Source of the DNA: Bacteroidota bacterium
Lineage (GTDB): Bacteria; Bacteroidota; Bacteroidia; 2-12-FULL-35-15
Direction: 5' to 3'
NCBI GenBank assembly: GCA_023251835.1
Contig: JAHEXZ010000029.1
Location: 1 to 54,520, forward strand
Length of the DNA: 54,520 nt
Shown: positions 1 through 9,707 of the stretch, one piece after another
Layout: each line of letters begins with the position of its first letter
How positions within the stretch are numbered: position 1 is the stretch's first letter
The notes under the pieces: generated by a model
Told to the model about the DNA's origin: nothing
Databases searched by the model: none
The model's input: only the letters and a program-made list of their open reading frames with translations
Translations under genes and position numbers: made by a program

Positions 1-256
1 TTATATCTAATTCAGAATATCTCTATATTTCCACCTGTCATTTCGAACGCAGTGAGAAATCTTGTCAATCAATTGCAAAGATTTCTCTTCCTGCTTTCAG
101 CAGGAAGAGAAATGACAATGATAGTGATTATGAATTATTTAAAGCAGTCACTTTTATTGTCTTTTTGAGAAAATTATCCTTCTCTCTTTATCAATTCTCT
201 TGTCCATTACAAGTATAAAAGTCTATCATTTTTAAATCTTTTTCTTTGCGTAACAT
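1..256 (-). repeat. MITE-like dispersed repeat, copy 1 (cut by window start)
   Basis: This is the reverse complement of the elements at 26116-26394 and 37740-38013. The right end reads TTTGCGTAACAT, matching the CTGATGTTACG terminus of the other copies. The other end lies outside the window. Internally it holds a palindrome built on TTTCTCTTCCTGC and the phrase GTCATTTCGAACGCAGTGAG. No gene is seen here. Confidence 0.75.
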
Positions 257-270
257 GACTGAGATAAAAT

Positions 271-1257
271 TCATTTTTTTATAATAAACTCCACCTTTTC
301 GGGATTCAATTTTACAGAACGTATTTCGGAAGGATATTTCAGCAACTGTACTTTTAATTTGGTACTTCCCTGCTCAATTTTTGAATAATCCACTACTGCA
401 CGAAACTGCAATGCATTTATTTTTTCATAATTCTCAAAGGCAACATGATACTTTACAGTTACTTTATCAGGAAAAATTTTTAAGCCGTATCCTCGAGGCA
501 AATTTTCAATTTCTATAGGTAGTTCACTAGTTCCTTCCGTATATTTTGTTGCGTTTACCAGTACCTGAACAGTAGAATGTGATAAGTCAACCATTTTTAT
601 GTCAGGTGTTTTCATAATATTCAGTTTTAAAGAAAGAGAATCATTTACACCTTTTAAAGTTACAGGTTCTGCTTCAACATAATTAATTTTATTTACAACA
701 TCCGCAGCCCCGGAAATAGTTATGTAATCAGGAATAACTTTTACAGAATCTGATTGCTGGTATTGTTTATCAAAATCGATCTTTAAATTCGTTTTCACAG
801 GAACTTTCCGGGCTACTTTTTTATTAAAATTCAGAAATATTGAATCAGGATATACCTTTATCACCTTAATATCATTATCAAATTGCGCTGTTATTTTGTC
901 AGTTCTTGAATTAGTAAGCAGATAATAATGATTTTTTACGGGTAATGATTTTGAATCTTTTATATCAATCAATACCGTTTCTTTTTTATGTTTTAATTTA
1001 TAGATGAATATATTAAAACCACTCGAACGTATTTCAATATCAATGGTTGAAGGTAAAGGGTTAGCAATTACTTTATCGGCAGGTGAATTGATATAGGATA
1101 CCGGGAACCTCAGCTCAATGGTGTATTCCTTTGAAAGCGACATCAACAGCCAGAAGAATGCTGAGACAATAACACAAAATAAAAAGGTTATCAGTCGCCT
1201 GTTCAGACGTATTCCTTTTTTTTCGGCAGGGCCGTTATTAAGAAAGGGGATTCTCAT
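271..1257 (-). CDS. YbbR-like (CdaR-type) membrane-anchored protein
   Basis: This 328-residue protein has one N-terminal membrane segment (about residues 21-42, after a basic RLNRR stretch), then repeated beta-rich YbbR domains with the typical 'vPVktnl' and 'Pe.v.i.G' spacing (for example KVPVKTNLKIDF and PDYITISGAADVV). In Firmicutes, CdaR/YbbR regulates the diadenylate cyclase CdaA. In Bacteroidota the family usually lies beside yajC and nusB, as here, and its role is not settled. AAAGGAGAAG sits just before the start, a clear Shine-Dalgarno sequence that supports this ATG. The reading frame is intact. The family call is firm; the function is inferred. Confidence 0.88.
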   Translation of the reverse strand: MRIPFLNNGPAEKKGIRLNRRLITFLFCVIVSAFFWLLMSLSKEYTIELRFPVSYINSPADKVIANPLPSTIDIEIRSSGFNIFIYKLKHKKETVLIDIKDSKSLPVKNHYYLLTNSRTDKITAQFDNDIKVIKVYPDSIFLNFNKKVARKVPVKTNLKIDFDKQYQQSDSVKVIPDYITISGAADVVNKINYVEAEPVTLKGVNDSLSLKLNIMKTPDIKMVDLSHSTVQVLVNATKYTEGTSELPIEIENLPRGYGLKIFPDKVTVKYHVAFENYEKINALQFRAVVDYSKIEQGSTKLKVQLLKYPSEIRSVKLNPEKVEFIIKK

Positions 1258-1326
1258 CGGCTTCTCCTTTCAAAAAAATAATTGAAAGCAGTAAGGATTG
1301 TTTTAAGGGTATTGTAACAAACGTTC

Positions 1327-1650
1327 TTATTTCTGCTCACTTCCCAATAGTGTGGATGAGTCCATAGAAACAGCGTTTTTCTCAACTTTGAGTTTGTGTC
1401 CCCCCTCAACTTCAATAATAAATGTGGTTTCCTGTACATCCACTATTTTTCCATGAATACCACCAATAGTAACAATCTTATCACCTTTTGCTATATTCTC
1501 ACGAAATTTTTTCTGTTCCTTTGATTTTTTTAGTTGCGGACGAATCATAAAAAAATAAAATACTACGATAATCAAAATTAAAGGGATAAACTGTGCTATG
1601 CCAGCACCCTGGCCGCCACCTGTCATTAATAAAATAGTTAATTGGTTCAT
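1327..1650 (-). CDS. yajC: Preprotein translocase subunit YajC
   Basis: This 107-residue protein has a single membrane segment (about residues 20-37, [17 protein letters not shown]), followed by the family hallmark '[20 protein letters not shown]' and a small cytoplasmic beta domain ([16 protein letters not shown]). YajC associates with SecDF and SecYEG in the inner membrane and is dispensable for basic export. Length and domain order match the family. It lies in the order nusB, DUF1573, yajC, ybbR on one strand, a common Bacteroidota arrangement, so co-transcription is likely. A 160-bp spacer of degenerate ATATCAGT-like words separates it from the DUF1573 gene. Confidence 0.95.
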   Translation of the reverse strand: MNQLTILLMTGGGQGAGIAQFIPLILIIVVFYFFMIRPQLKKSKEQKKFRENIAKGDKIVTIGGIHGKIVDVQETTFIIEVEGGHKLKVEKNAVSMDSSTLLGSEQK

Positions 1651-1811
1651 TGATTATTTGGTTTATTAGTTTATTAGTTCACGGGGTTATTAGTTTTATT
1701 CTGTTCTTTTTTATTCCGCTTGGTTTGCAATATCATACATCAATATATCCCCACATTGGTATATCAGTATATTGTTATATCAGTAATCGGTATATCCGCA
1801 CATCAGGCATA
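1651..1811. repeat. Low-complexity intergenic spacer of degenerate short words
   Basis: No gene is seen between yajC and the DUF1573 gene. The spacer is made of imperfect repeats of GGTTTATTAGTT and of ATATCAGTATATTG/TTATATCAGTA. Similar word-repeat spacers occur at about 2354, 14697, 21036, 29853 and 33433. Confidence 0.5.
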
Positions 1812-2282
1812 TCAATCTTTCTCCGGCACATCAATAGTTGCATTAATGGTTAATATTTTAGTACTTGGATTACAGTTTGTAGTAAGTGTTACTGTTTTTT
1901 GTACTACACCCGACTTACCTTCACTATCAAATACCACATCAATCTTAGATTCTTCGCCAGGTTTAACAGCTCCTTTAGGATATGTGGGGACAGTACAACC
2001 ACAACTACCTTGTGCATTAGAAATTACAAGCTCTGAACCACCTGTATTTTTAAATACAAAAGAATAGGAAACTTTTTCACCCTGCGTTATTCGGCCAAAA
2101 TCATGGTTTTCCTCAATGAATACCATTGCAGGTGCCGAACCGGGCTGAGCAGCCGTACCCAAAGCTGTTGAAGGCACGTTAATTACATCCGTTGAAATTT
2201 TTTCCTGCTCCTCTTTTTTAGCGTCATTAGTACATGCCACCAGTATAGTAAACATAGAGGCAACAAAAATAAACTTTCTCAT
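1812..2282 (-). CDS. DUF1573 lipoprotein
   Basis: This 156-residue protein begins with a lipoprotein signal (MRKFIFVASMFTILVAC; lipobox Cys at residue 17). It then carries a DUF1573 immunoglobulin-like domain: 'HDFGRITQGEKVSYSFVFKN' followed by the invariant 'GSCGCTVP' and 'VKPGEESKIDVVFDSEGK.G'. Such proteins are exported and attached to a membrane; their molecular role is unknown, though the fold resembles ASPM/SPD-2/Hydin domains used for protein contacts. It lies between nusB and yajC on the same strand. The family call is firm and the function is not assigned. Confidence 0.85.
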   Translation of the reverse strand: MRKFIFVASMFTILVACTNDAKKEEQEKISTDVINVPSTALGTAAQPGSAPAMVFIEENHDFGRITQGEKVSYSFVFKNTGGSELVISNAQGSCGCTVPTYPKGAVKPGEESKIDVVFDSEGKSGVVQKTVTLTTNCNPSTKILTINATIDVPEKD

Positions 2283-2384
2283 TGGTTACAGATAACAAAT
2301 TATCATGAATTTATGGAAACTGAATTATTTATTTTAATTTATTGTTTGTTAATTACTTGCCAACTGCCAACTGCCTATTGAATT

Positions 2385-3332
2385 TTACTCCATCAATCCT
2401 CTTCCTGTTTTTTTAATCTTATTTTCAGCCTTAAAATCAGCAATCAACTTATCTAAAATGCCATTAATAAATACCTTACTTTTGGGAGTACTGTATATTT
2501 TAGATATTTCAATAAACTCATTTAAGGTTACTTTAACAGGGATGTTAGAGAAACAGAGTGCCTCTGTAATCGCCATTTGCATAAGTAAAACATCCATCAT
2601 GGCTATACGTTCTACTTCCCAGTTTTTTGTTTTTTCTCCAATTAGTTTTTTAGTTTCTTCGTCTTTTATTGCTGTTTGACGAAATAACTCTTTTACAAAC
2701 TGTTCATCCTCTTCCCTGTCCTTATATAAAGGTAATAAAGCAAAATCAGGTGCAGCAGCTTCTTTGAAAGATTCAATCGTTTTTACAATCATTGGATTAA
2801 CAAGATAAATATCATCTCCCCAATACAAATTCTTTTCCTCATAAAAATGATTCAGCAATTCAAAATCTGCAATATGCTCTTTAAAAATTTCAACAACAAA
2901 GTTTCGATGTGTTTTATATGAATCGTCAGACACGTTCATATACTTGCTATATTCATCGCTTGCCCTTATGGTGTTAAATATTTTTTTTACCAGCTCAAAT
3001 TCATTGTTCCAGTTGATTTTACGGTTATTCATTTCCCGTTTCAGGTGAATATTCTCAGCAAGCTGGTGAATGAATTTGTTTTCAATAAATTTTAGACTGG
3101 GATTCAAATCCTCTTTAGTTGGAAGCCTTTTATTTCTGGCTTCTTCAATCAGAGTAGCAGCAACATGCCTCAACTCTACCAATAAAGCCAGTTGATAAAT
3201 ATAGAGATCATAAATTTTATCTATGCCATTAAACAGCTCCCGCTCACTCCTCGGCAAATCCCTGTTATCAGACTGAAAAAATGCATACAAAGCCTGCATT
3301 ATTTTTATCCTTATATACCTTCTGTTTAACAT
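2385..3332 (-). CDS. nusB: Transcription antitermination factor NusB (long Bacteroidota form)
   Basis: This 315-residue protein has an N-terminal 'LNRRYIRIKIMQALYAFFQS' and a C-terminal NusB helical domain (about 225-300: WEVERIAMMDVLLMQMAITE, then TLNEFIEISKIYSTPKSKVFINGILDKL). NusB binds boxA RNA with NusE/S10 in rRNA antitermination. Bacteroidota NusB proteins are about twice the usual 140 residues because of a helical insertion; that form is seen here. The ATG with LNRR is the conserved start. It heads the nusB-DUF1573-yajC-ybbR run. Confidence 0.92.
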   Translation of the reverse strand: MLNRRYIRIKIMQALYAFFQSDNRDLPRSERELFNGIDKIYDLYIYQLALLVELRHVAATLIEEARNKRLPTKEDLNPSLKFIENKFIHQLAENIHLKREMNNRKINWNNEFELVKKIFNTIRASDEYSKYMNVSDDSYKTHRNFVVEIFKEHIADFELLNHFYEEKNLYWGDDIYLVNPMIVKTIESFKEAAAPDFALLPLYKDREEDEQFVKELFRQTAIKDEETKKLIGEKTKNWEVERIAMMDVLLMQMAITEALCFSNIPVKVTLNEFIEISKIYSTPKSKVFINGILDKLIADFKAENKIKKTGRGLME

Positions 3333-3363
3333 CTGCGAATAACTAAATTTAACAGTGGGGGCT

Positions 3364-4470
3364 TTAAAACCCCAGCTTCACCTTACCCATATCAGCAATA
3401 CGCTTTTCAGCCAAACGGTTGGCTGCCATATAAGTAGGAATATTCTGCTCTTTAGCCACTTTAAAAATATTTAATGTAGTCTGGTAGATTTTTTCAGCAT
3501 GTGACAATGACCGTTCACGGTTGTATCCCTCAAGTTCATAGTATACATTAATAATTCCACCGGCATTTACAACAAAATCAGGAGCATATAGAATTCCTTT
3601 TTCTATTACCATTTTACCATGCACATTCTCATCGGCAAGCTGATTATTAGCCGAACCACATATAATAGAGCATTTTAAACGGTTAAGTGTATCTGTATTT
3701 ACTGTTGCTCCCAATGCACATGGGGCATAAATGTCCATACTCATATCGTATAACTTATCAGAAGTAACTACTTCAGCACCTGTTTCTTTTGAAACAGCCT
3801 TTAAACGCTCTTCATTGATATCATTGATATATACTTTAGCACCATCTTTCACTAAATAATTTACCAGACTTTCACCTACATTGCCAATTCCCTGTACTAC
3901 AATTTTTTTACCAGCCACACTATCATTACCTGACAGCTCTTTTACCGAAGCCTTCATGGAAAGATACACACCATAGGCTGTAACAGGTGACGGGTCACCA
4001 CTTCCACCCATGTTTACAGGCAAACCGGTAACATAGTCCGTTTCCATTTTAATGTATTCCATATCTTTGGTGTTAATACCTACATCTTCTGCGGTAATAT
4101 ATTTACCAGACAAACTGTTGATAAACTTACCAAACCTGCGCATCAATGCTTCACTTTTTTGTGTTTTTGAATCACCTATAATCACTGCTTTTCCACCACC
4201 CAAGTTAAGACCGGCCAAAGATGATTTATATGTCATACCTCTTGAAAGCCTTAAGGCATCAGTGATTGCCTCCATCTCATTTTTATAAGCCCACATACGG
4301 GTTCCACCCAGACTGGGCCCTAAAACAGTATTATGTATAGCAACAATAGCTTTTAAGCCTGTTTCATTATCATTACAAAATACCAGTTGCTCATGATTAT
4401 TCAATGTCATTTGTTCAATTACCGGATTCTCTGCTATTGGAGAATTTTTTATATCCTGAACCTGTATCAT
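3364..4470 (-). CDS. ldh: Leucine (Glu/Leu/Phe/Val) dehydrogenase
   Basis: This 368-residue enzyme oxidatively deaminates branched-chain amino acids with NAD+ and links valine/leucine breakdown to the oxo-acids. Visible motifs are the substrate-binding 'GPSLGGTRMW', the catalytic-lysine region 'SSLAGLNLGGGKAVI' (about residues 85-99), 'TAEDVG', the Rossmann loop 'VQGIGNVGESLVNYL' (about 192-206) and 'CGSANNQLAD'. Length fits leucine dehydrogenases (about 365) rather than hexameric glutamate dehydrogenases (about 450). It is divergent from the ABC exporter gene across a 200-bp promoter region. Substrate preference within the family is inferred from length and motif type. Confidence 0.88.
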   Translation of the reverse strand: MIQVQDIKNSPIAENPVIEQMTLNNHEQLVFCNDNETGLKAIVAIHNTVLGPSLGGTRMWAYKNEMEAITDALRLSRGMTYKSSLAGLNLGGGKAVIIGDSKTQKSEALMRRFGKFINSLSGKYITAEDVGINTKDMEYIKMETDYVTGLPVNMGGSGDPSPVTAYGVYLSMKASVKELSGNDSVAGKKIVVQGIGNVGESLVNYLVKDGAKVYINDINEERLKAVSKETGAEVVTSDKLYDMSMDIYAPCALGATVNTDTLNRLKCSIICGSANNQLADENVHGKMVIEKGILYAPDFVVNAGGIINVYYELEGYNRERSLSHAEKIYQTTLNIFKVAKEQNIPTYMAANRLAEKRIADMGKVKLGF

Positions 4471-4581
4471 AAAATATAATTGTTTTGAAATAATATATCC
4501 TGACGCTTTTTATTGAGTATTTTTATCCCGTTTTTGTTATCATCCCCCATTTACATCACTTACAATAATTATTCGGGCGGA

Positions 4582-4589
4582 CAAAAGTA
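4582..4589 (-). promoter_or_regulatory. Candidate -7 element for the leucine dehydrogenase gene
   Basis: On the minus strand this reads TACTTTTG, a match to the Bacteroidota -7 consensus TAnnTTTG. It lies about 110 bases upstream of the dehydrogenase start in the divergent spacer 4471-4678. No convincing TTG was found at the -33 position, so this is tentative. Confidence 0.35.
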
Positions 4590-4678
4590 ACCAAAATAGC
4601 GAACACTCATAGAAGAAAATTAAATTTTACCTTGAAATAGCCATCCCGAATTTTCTTCGGAACCAACCGAAAATAAAT

Positions 4679-6481
4679 ATGGCGTATTCCATACGATCGC
4701 TAAAAACAAATTATTTACGTATGAAATCACTCAAACATATTAACAAATATTTCTACAAATACCGATGGAGGTTACTGTTGGGAGTTGTATTTGTTGGTAT
4801 TTCCAATTACTATGCGATAGACAGCTTTACCTATGCCCGGGAAGCTGTTGATTTTATAAAGAACAATCTGAATGGCGATAAAGGGTTGTTAGTGAGCCAG
4901 TTATCAAAATACGCATTACTAATAGTGGGGGTAGCTGTAATAAGCGGGGTATTTTTATTCCTAACACGCCAAACCATTATTGTAATGTCGCGATTAATTG
5001 AATATGATCTTAAAAATGAGATATATGCCAAATACCAGCAGTTAGACATGGCTTTTTACAAACGCAACAATACAGGTGACATGATGAACCGCATCAGTGA
5101 GGATGTAAGCCGTGTACGTATGTACATTGGCCCTGCTGTGATGTATTTTTTAAACACCGGCTTCCGCTTTATACTTATCATTACAGCCATGCTGCGGGTA
5201 AATCCCCAGCTTACATTATATGTATTGATTCCTTTACCCTTTTTGGTGGTTTCAATATACATTGTTAGCAGAAAAATCAACCTTAAAAGCACAGAAATAC
5301 AGGAACAACTATCAGGCATAACTACACATACACAAGAAGCCTTTTCCGGAATTCGTGTTTTAAAAGCCTATGGACGCGAAAACTACTCCATCGGCAAATT
5401 TCAACATGAAAGTGAAACTTATAGAAAACGTACTATGGGTTTGGTAGAAGTTGAATCTTTATTTCAACCGATTATGATGCTGCTTATTGGCATAAGCAGC
5501 ATCTTTATTTTATATATTGGGGGAAAACTGGCTATTGCAGGAGAAATAAGTTATGGCAACATTGTAGAATTTATTCTGTATATAAATGCCTTAACATGGC
5601 CTATTACCTCCCTGGGCTGGGTAACTTCGCTGATTCAACGGGCAGCAGCTTCGCAAACACGTATCAATCAGTTTTTGCAGACACAACCCGAAATAGTTAA
5701 TACCTCCACACAAAAAACAACAATTGAAGGAAATATTGAATTTAAAAACGTTAGCTTTACTTATCCCGATTCTGGTATCCGGGCACTGAGCAATGTTTCA
5801 TTTAAAATAACAAAGGGCAGCTCACTCGCAATTTTTGGCCGCACAGGTGCCGGCAAATCTACTATTGCCAGCCTTATTTGCCGGCTATATGCACCCGACT
5901 CAGGAGAACTATTAATTGATAATAAAAATATCCGGGAACTCAATCTTAATGATATTCGCTCTCAAACAGGATATGTACCCCAGGAAGTGTTTCTGTTTTC
6001 AGATACTATTGCAAACAATATCAGTTTTGGTCTTGATGAAAATAAAAGTGTTAACAAGGAACGAATTGAACAAGCCGCCAGAAATGCTGCTATTTATTCT
6101 AATATTATGGATTTTCCTGAAAAGTTTGAAACCATTATTGGAGAACGGGGTATTACGCTTTCAGGAGGTCAAAAACAACGCATCTCTATTGCCCGTGCCA
6201 TTATAAAAGAACCTGAATTATTAATTTTTGACGATTGCCTTTCAGCCGTTGATACTGAAACAGAAGAAGAAATACTAAATAACCTGAAACAGGTAATGAA
6301 AGGCCGTACTTCTATTATCATCAGCCACCGGGTATCTTCCGTAAAAAATGTTGACCATATTATTGTACTTGAACAAGGACAAATTATAGAACAAGGCAAC
6401 CACCAGGAGCTGATTAATAAAAAAGGAATTTATGCTGAACTACACAGACTACAGCAACTGGCTGATATTATTGAAGAATAA
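4679..6481 (+). CDS. ABC exporter, fused membrane and ATPase domains (MsbA/MDR type)
   Basis: This 600-residue half-transporter has six membrane helices (about residues 30-330) and a nucleotide-binding domain (about 355-595). The ATPase shows Walker A 'FGRTGAGKST', signature 'LSGGQKQR' and Walker B 'LLIFDDCLSAVD', with a switch-His region 'IIISHRVSS'. The usual catalytic Glu after Walker B is Asp (DDCLSAVD rather than DEATSAVD), seen in many heterodimeric exporters but here without an adjacent partner gene. Translation may start at 4721 (MKSLKHINKYFYK), which matches the usual N-terminus better than the ATG at 4679. The substrate is unknown; lipid or drug export is a guess. Confidence 0.88.
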   Translation: MAYSIRSLKTNYLRMKSLKHINKYFYKYRWRLLLGVVFVGISNYYAIDSFTYAREAVDFIKNNLNGDKGLLVSQLSKYALLIVGVAVISGVFLFLTRQTIIVMSRLIEYDLKNEIYAKYQQLDMAFYKRNNTGDMMNRISEDVSRVRMYIGPAVMYFLNTGFRFILIITAMLRVNPQLTLYVLIPLPFLVVSIYIVSRKINLKSTEIQEQLSGITTHTQEAFSGIRVLKAYGRENYSIGKFQHESETYRKRTMGLVEVESLFQPIMMLLIGISSIFILYIGGKLAIAGEISYGNIVEFILYINALTWPITSLGWVTSLIQRAAASQTRINQFLQTQPEIVNTSTQKTTIEGNIEFKNVSFTYPDSGIRALSNVSFKITKGSSLAIFGRTGAGKSTIASLICRLYAPDSGELLIDNKNIRELNLNDIRSQTGYVPQEVFLFSDTIANNISFGLDENKSVNKERIEQAARNAAIYSNIMDFPEKFETIIGERGITLSGGQKQRISIARAIIKEPELLIFDDCLSAVDTETEEEILNNLKQVMKGRTSIIISHRVSSVKNVDHIIVLEQGQIIEQGNHQELINKKGIYAELHRLQQLADIIEE

Positions 6482-6691
6482 GCAATTCTCCCAAAAAGGC
6501 TTCAAGTCTTGTCAGTGGTATAAAAAAGAGATACATCATGGCATATAAGGTATTTAGTCCTAACATGCCGGTAATTATCACATTTTTATCCATAACTATA
6601 AAAAGTTATTAACAAGTCTTGTTTTTCAGTTTTTTTTTACAAAAATTTGCCAAATTAATTAATACAAACGATAAACAATAGAATTACAACG

Positions 6692-7069
6692 ATGGAAGAA
6701 GGATTTGAAAAAAATGAGGCAGACAGAGAAGAGATTTTCTCTAAAGCTGTAAGAGCTGGGAAAAGAACTTATTTTTTTGATGTGAAAAGCACCAAAGGAA
6801 ATGATTATTACCTGACCATTACTGAAAGTAAAAAACGTTTCAGTGATGATGGTAAATTCTTTTACGAAAAACACAAACTGTTTTTATACAAAGAAGATTT
6901 TGAAAAATTTGCTGAGGGCTTAACAGAAGTAATTGCCCATATCAAATCTATTTCTCCTGCAAGTGAAGGCAATCATCCAACAGACATAAGAGCTGCTGCA
7001 GTAGCTGCATCTGCCGCAAAAGGCAATGGAAGCTTCTCAGATGTGAGCTTTGAAGATTTAGATAAATAA
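6692..7069 (+). CDS. PUR-alpha-like DNA/RNA-binding protein (DUF3276)
   Basis: This 125-residue protein carries the bacterial PUR domain: 'EIFSKAVRAGKRTYFFDVKS' then 'YYLTITESKKRF' and 'KHKLFLYKEDFEKFAEGL' (residues about 14-90), followed by a low-complexity Ala/Ser tail. Structures of the family show a PUR repeat that binds single-stranded nucleic acid; the physiological role in Bacteroidota is not known. It stands alone, preceded by a 210-bp spacer (6482-6691) with no other gene. It is convergent with the DUF1343 gene across a hairpin. Confidence 0.85.
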   Translation: MEEGFEKNEADREEIFSKAVRAGKRTYFFDVKSTKGNDYYLTITESKKRFSDDGKFFYEKHKLFLYKEDFEKFAEGLTEVIAHIKSISPASEGNHPTDIRAAAVAASAAKGNGSFSDVSFEDLDK

Positions 7070-7094
7070 ACTATAACTTATTAAGAATAATTGA

Positions 7095-7135
7095 AATTCT
7101 GAGGTTTATATCTCACACATATAAGCCTTGGAATT
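7095..7135. terminator. Hairpin between convergent genes
   Basis: AATTCTGAGGTTTATAT at 7095-7111 pairs with ATATAAGCCTTGGAATT at 7119-7135 with three mismatches. It lies between the stop codons of the convergent PUR-like and DUF1343 genes, so it probably ends transcription from both sides. Confidence 0.5.
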
Positions 7136-7153
7136 GCTTCTTATTGCTACCCC

Positions 7154-8365
7154 CTACTCAAAATCCTTATACAACAAATATTTTTTACGAACCGTTTTAA
7201 ACTTTTTTATCCCTTCCTGCCAACTGTTACGTATCTCCGCTTCACTCACTCCATCTTTTATTTGTTTTTGCAGTGTGGCATTACCAGCATGATAATTAAA
7301 GTTTTCATCAAAAAAAGTAGATTTATCAGGTGTGTTTTTATAGGTACCTAACAACCAGAACAAATAAATCTTTTTTGTATCCTTCATATATTCCTTCCCA
7401 AATTCATACAGATTAAAGCCATGACAAAGCTGCCCGTTATATTTAGGATTCATTGCACCACTCTGTGGTTTAGGTGTAAATGAATAAGTAGTTTGCTGTA
7501 ACTCAGGATGCCCAATTACCTGAAAGGGCATGTCTGTTCCTCTGCCCACAGAAACTACTGTTCCTTCAAATAATCCAAGGCTTGGATACAAATATACCGA
7601 TGCCATATTGGGTAAATTAGGTGAAGGACGGATAGGTAATTCATAAAAATCAGAATGTGTATAATTAACCAATGTAATCAATTTTAAATTACATTTTACT
7701 CCGCTTTTTAACCACCCTTCTCCATTGATCATTTGTGCATATTCGCCAATGGTCATGCCATAGACAATGGGTACAGGATGTAAGCCCAGAAAAGACTTAT
7801 AGGAATCTTCCATTACCGGGCCATCAATATAATAACCATTAGGATTAGGACGATCAAGCACAATCAACAACTTATTATTCTCTGCACACGCTTCCATAAT
7901 GTAGTGCAGTGTTGACAAATAGGTATAAAAGCGGACCCCTACATCCTGTATATCAAAAATAACAACATCAATATCCTTTAAATCATTGAGCGATGGCTTT
8001 TTGTTTTTTCCATACAATGAAATAATAGGCAAATTTGTTTTAGCATCTTTATAGGTTTTTACTTTTTTACCGGCATCAACCAATCCACGAAAACCGTGCT
8101 CAGGACAAAATACTTTTTTAACATTCACACCCAAGGCAACCAGACTATCTATAAGGTGTGTTTGTTTTATGACAGAAGATTGGTTTGCTGCCACAACTAC
8201 AGCCTTCCCTTTCAGCAATGGCAAATATTCTTCTGTACGGTCTGCCCCTACTCGTATATCATTAATAGTTTTTACGCTGTTTTCAACCTGTATAATACCT
8301 TGTGCAATCGTATTCAAGGCTGTTACAATACTTATAAATAGTATAATAATCCTATACGTTTTCAT
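7154..8365 (-). CDS. namZ: DUF1343 protein, NamZ-like exo-beta-N-acetylmuramidase (GH171)
   Basis: This is about 403 residues from the chosen start at 8365 (MKTYRIIILFISIVTALNTIAQ, a clean Sec signal peptide). An upstream in-frame ATG at 8410 would add an unlikely leader. DUF1343 features include 'VVAANQSSV', 'FCPEHGFRG..DAGKKV', 'IISLYGKNKKP', 'DIQDVGVRFYTYLSTL' and 'LDRPNPNG..IDGPV'. The family includes NamZ of Bacillus subtilis and Tannerella, which releases N-acetylmuramic acid from the non-reducing end of peptidoglycan fragments. A periplasmic muropeptide-recycling role is therefore likely. It is divergent from the permease gene. Confidence 0.8.
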   Translation of the reverse strand: MKTYRIIILFISIVTALNTIAQGIIQVENSVKTINDIRVGADRTEEYLPLLKGKAVVVAANQSSVIKQTHLIDSLVALGVNVKKVFCPEHGFRGLVDAGKKVKTYKDAKTNLPIISLYGKNKKPSLNDLKDIDVVIFDIQDVGVRFYTYLSTLHYIMEACAENNKLLIVLDRPNPNGYYIDGPVMEDSYKSFLGLHPVPIVYGMTIGEYAQMINGEGWLKSGVKCNLKLITLVNYTHSDFYELPIRPSPNLPNMASVYLYPSLGLFEGTVVSVGRGTDMPFQVIGHPELQQTTYSFTPKPQSGAMNPKYNGQLCHGFNLYEFGKEYMKDTKKIYLFWLLGTYKNTPDKSTFFDENFNYHAGNATLQKQIKDGVSEAEIRNSWQEGIKKFKTVRKKYLLYKDFE

Positions 8366-8435
8366 CTTTATATAGTATTTTTGTTTCAGTCGAAGTATAA
8401 TTCGTAACATTTAACGGTCAAAACTAATAGAAATT

Positions 8436-9686
8436 TTGAATACAGAACGTTTCATTGCCAAACGAATTATTTTTGGTGATGGTAGTAATAATCAATTATC
8501 CCACCCTATTGTTCGTATTTCAGTGATAGGTATTGCATTAGGGCTGGCAGTAATTATACTTACAGTTGCGGTTGTTACGGGTTTTCAAAATGAAATCCGC
8601 AATAAATTAATTGGATTTGGCTCACATATACAAATTACTAACTATGATAATAATACAAGCGATGAGCCACAGCCTGTCAGCAGACAGCAATCTTTTTTAA
8701 CTGAACTACAGAGCAATCAGGACATTAGCCATATCCAGGTATATGCTACCAAAAGTGGTATTATAAAAACCAAAACAGATAATGAAGGGGTTTTACTGAA
8801 AGGAATTGATAAAGATTATGACTGGAAATTTATCAATCAAAATTTAAAAGAAGGAGAAACATTCGCCATAAGTGATACCGGCTTGTCACGCAACATTATT
8901 ATCTCTAAATACTTAGCCAACAAACTCGGGTTGAAGTTAAAAGATAAAATGATTATTTATTTTTTAACTCAAAAAAAGGATAGTATCTCTACTCAATATG
9001 AGCAGCGCGTGAAAGTTTTTTATATCTCCGGAATATATGAAACCGGATTTGAAGATATTGACAAACACCTTGTTCTGGTTGATATCAAACAAATTCAAAA
9101 ACTCAATTACTGGAACCAGAACCAGGTTGGCGGGTTTGAGATTGCGATAAAGGATTATAAAAAAATTGATAAACTGGGCGAGGAGATAAATGATAAAGTT
9201 GGACAGGATTTAATAGCCCAAACTATAAAACAAATAAATCCAACTATTTTTTCCTGGCTGGATTTATTAGATGTAAATGCAATCATTGTAATTGTATTGA
9301 TGATTGTTGTTGCCGGTATTAATATGATTTCTGCCCTGCTGGTATTGATTCTTGAACGCACTAATATGATTGGTATTTTAAAAGCTTTGGGTGCAAAAAA
9401 CAGAAGCATCCAGAAGATATTTCTGTACAATGCAGCTTACTTAATCAGTAAAGGTTTACTATATGGAAATAGTATAGCTATTGTAATTGCATTTTTTCAA
9501 CAACAATTTGGCATTTTTAAACTTGACCAAACCACCTATTATGTTTCTGTAATCCCAATCAATTTAAATATCCTGTACATTATAGTGTTGAATATAGGAA
9601 CACTTATCTGTTGCATGTTAATGCTGATTATTCCAAGTTTTATCATCTCAAAAATTACTCCGGTTAAAGCAATTAGGTTTAGCTAA
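8436..9686 (+). CDS. FtsX-family permease (LolC/LolE-like)
   Basis: This 416-residue membrane protein has the LolC/E topology: one N-terminal helix (about 25-48), a large MacB-type periplasmic domain, then three C-terminal helices (about 280-410). The N-terminus 'FIAKRIIFGDG..QLSHPIVRISVIGIALGLAV' and the FtsX motif 'ILERTNMIGILKALGAKNRSI' are diagnostic. In proteobacteria LolCDE releases lipoproteins from the inner membrane. No LolD ATPase is adjacent. The start is TTG at 8436; no ATG fits the conserved N-terminus. Family call firm, lipoprotein-release role inferred. Confidence 0.85.
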   Translation: MNTERFIAKRIIFGDGSNNQLSHPIVRISVIGIALGLAVIILTVAVVTGFQNEIRNKLIGFGSHIQITNYDNNTSDEPQPVSRQQSFLTELQSNQDISHIQVYATKSGIIKTKTDNEGVLLKGIDKDYDWKFINQNLKEGETFAISDTGLSRNIIISKYLANKLGLKLKDKMIIYFLTQKKDSISTQYEQRVKVFYISGIYETGFEDIDKHLVLVDIKQIQKLNYWNQNQVGGFEIAIKDYKKIDKLGEEINDKVGQDLIAQTIKQINPTIFSWLDLLDVNAIIVIVLMIVVAGINMISALLVLILERTNMIGILKALGAKNRSIQKIFLYNAAYLISKGLLYGNSIAIVIAFFQQQFGIFKLDQTTYYVSVIPINLNILYIIVLNIGTLICCMLMLIIPSFIISKITPVKAIRFS

Positions 9687-9707
9687 TATACTGAACGAAT
9701 AGATTTG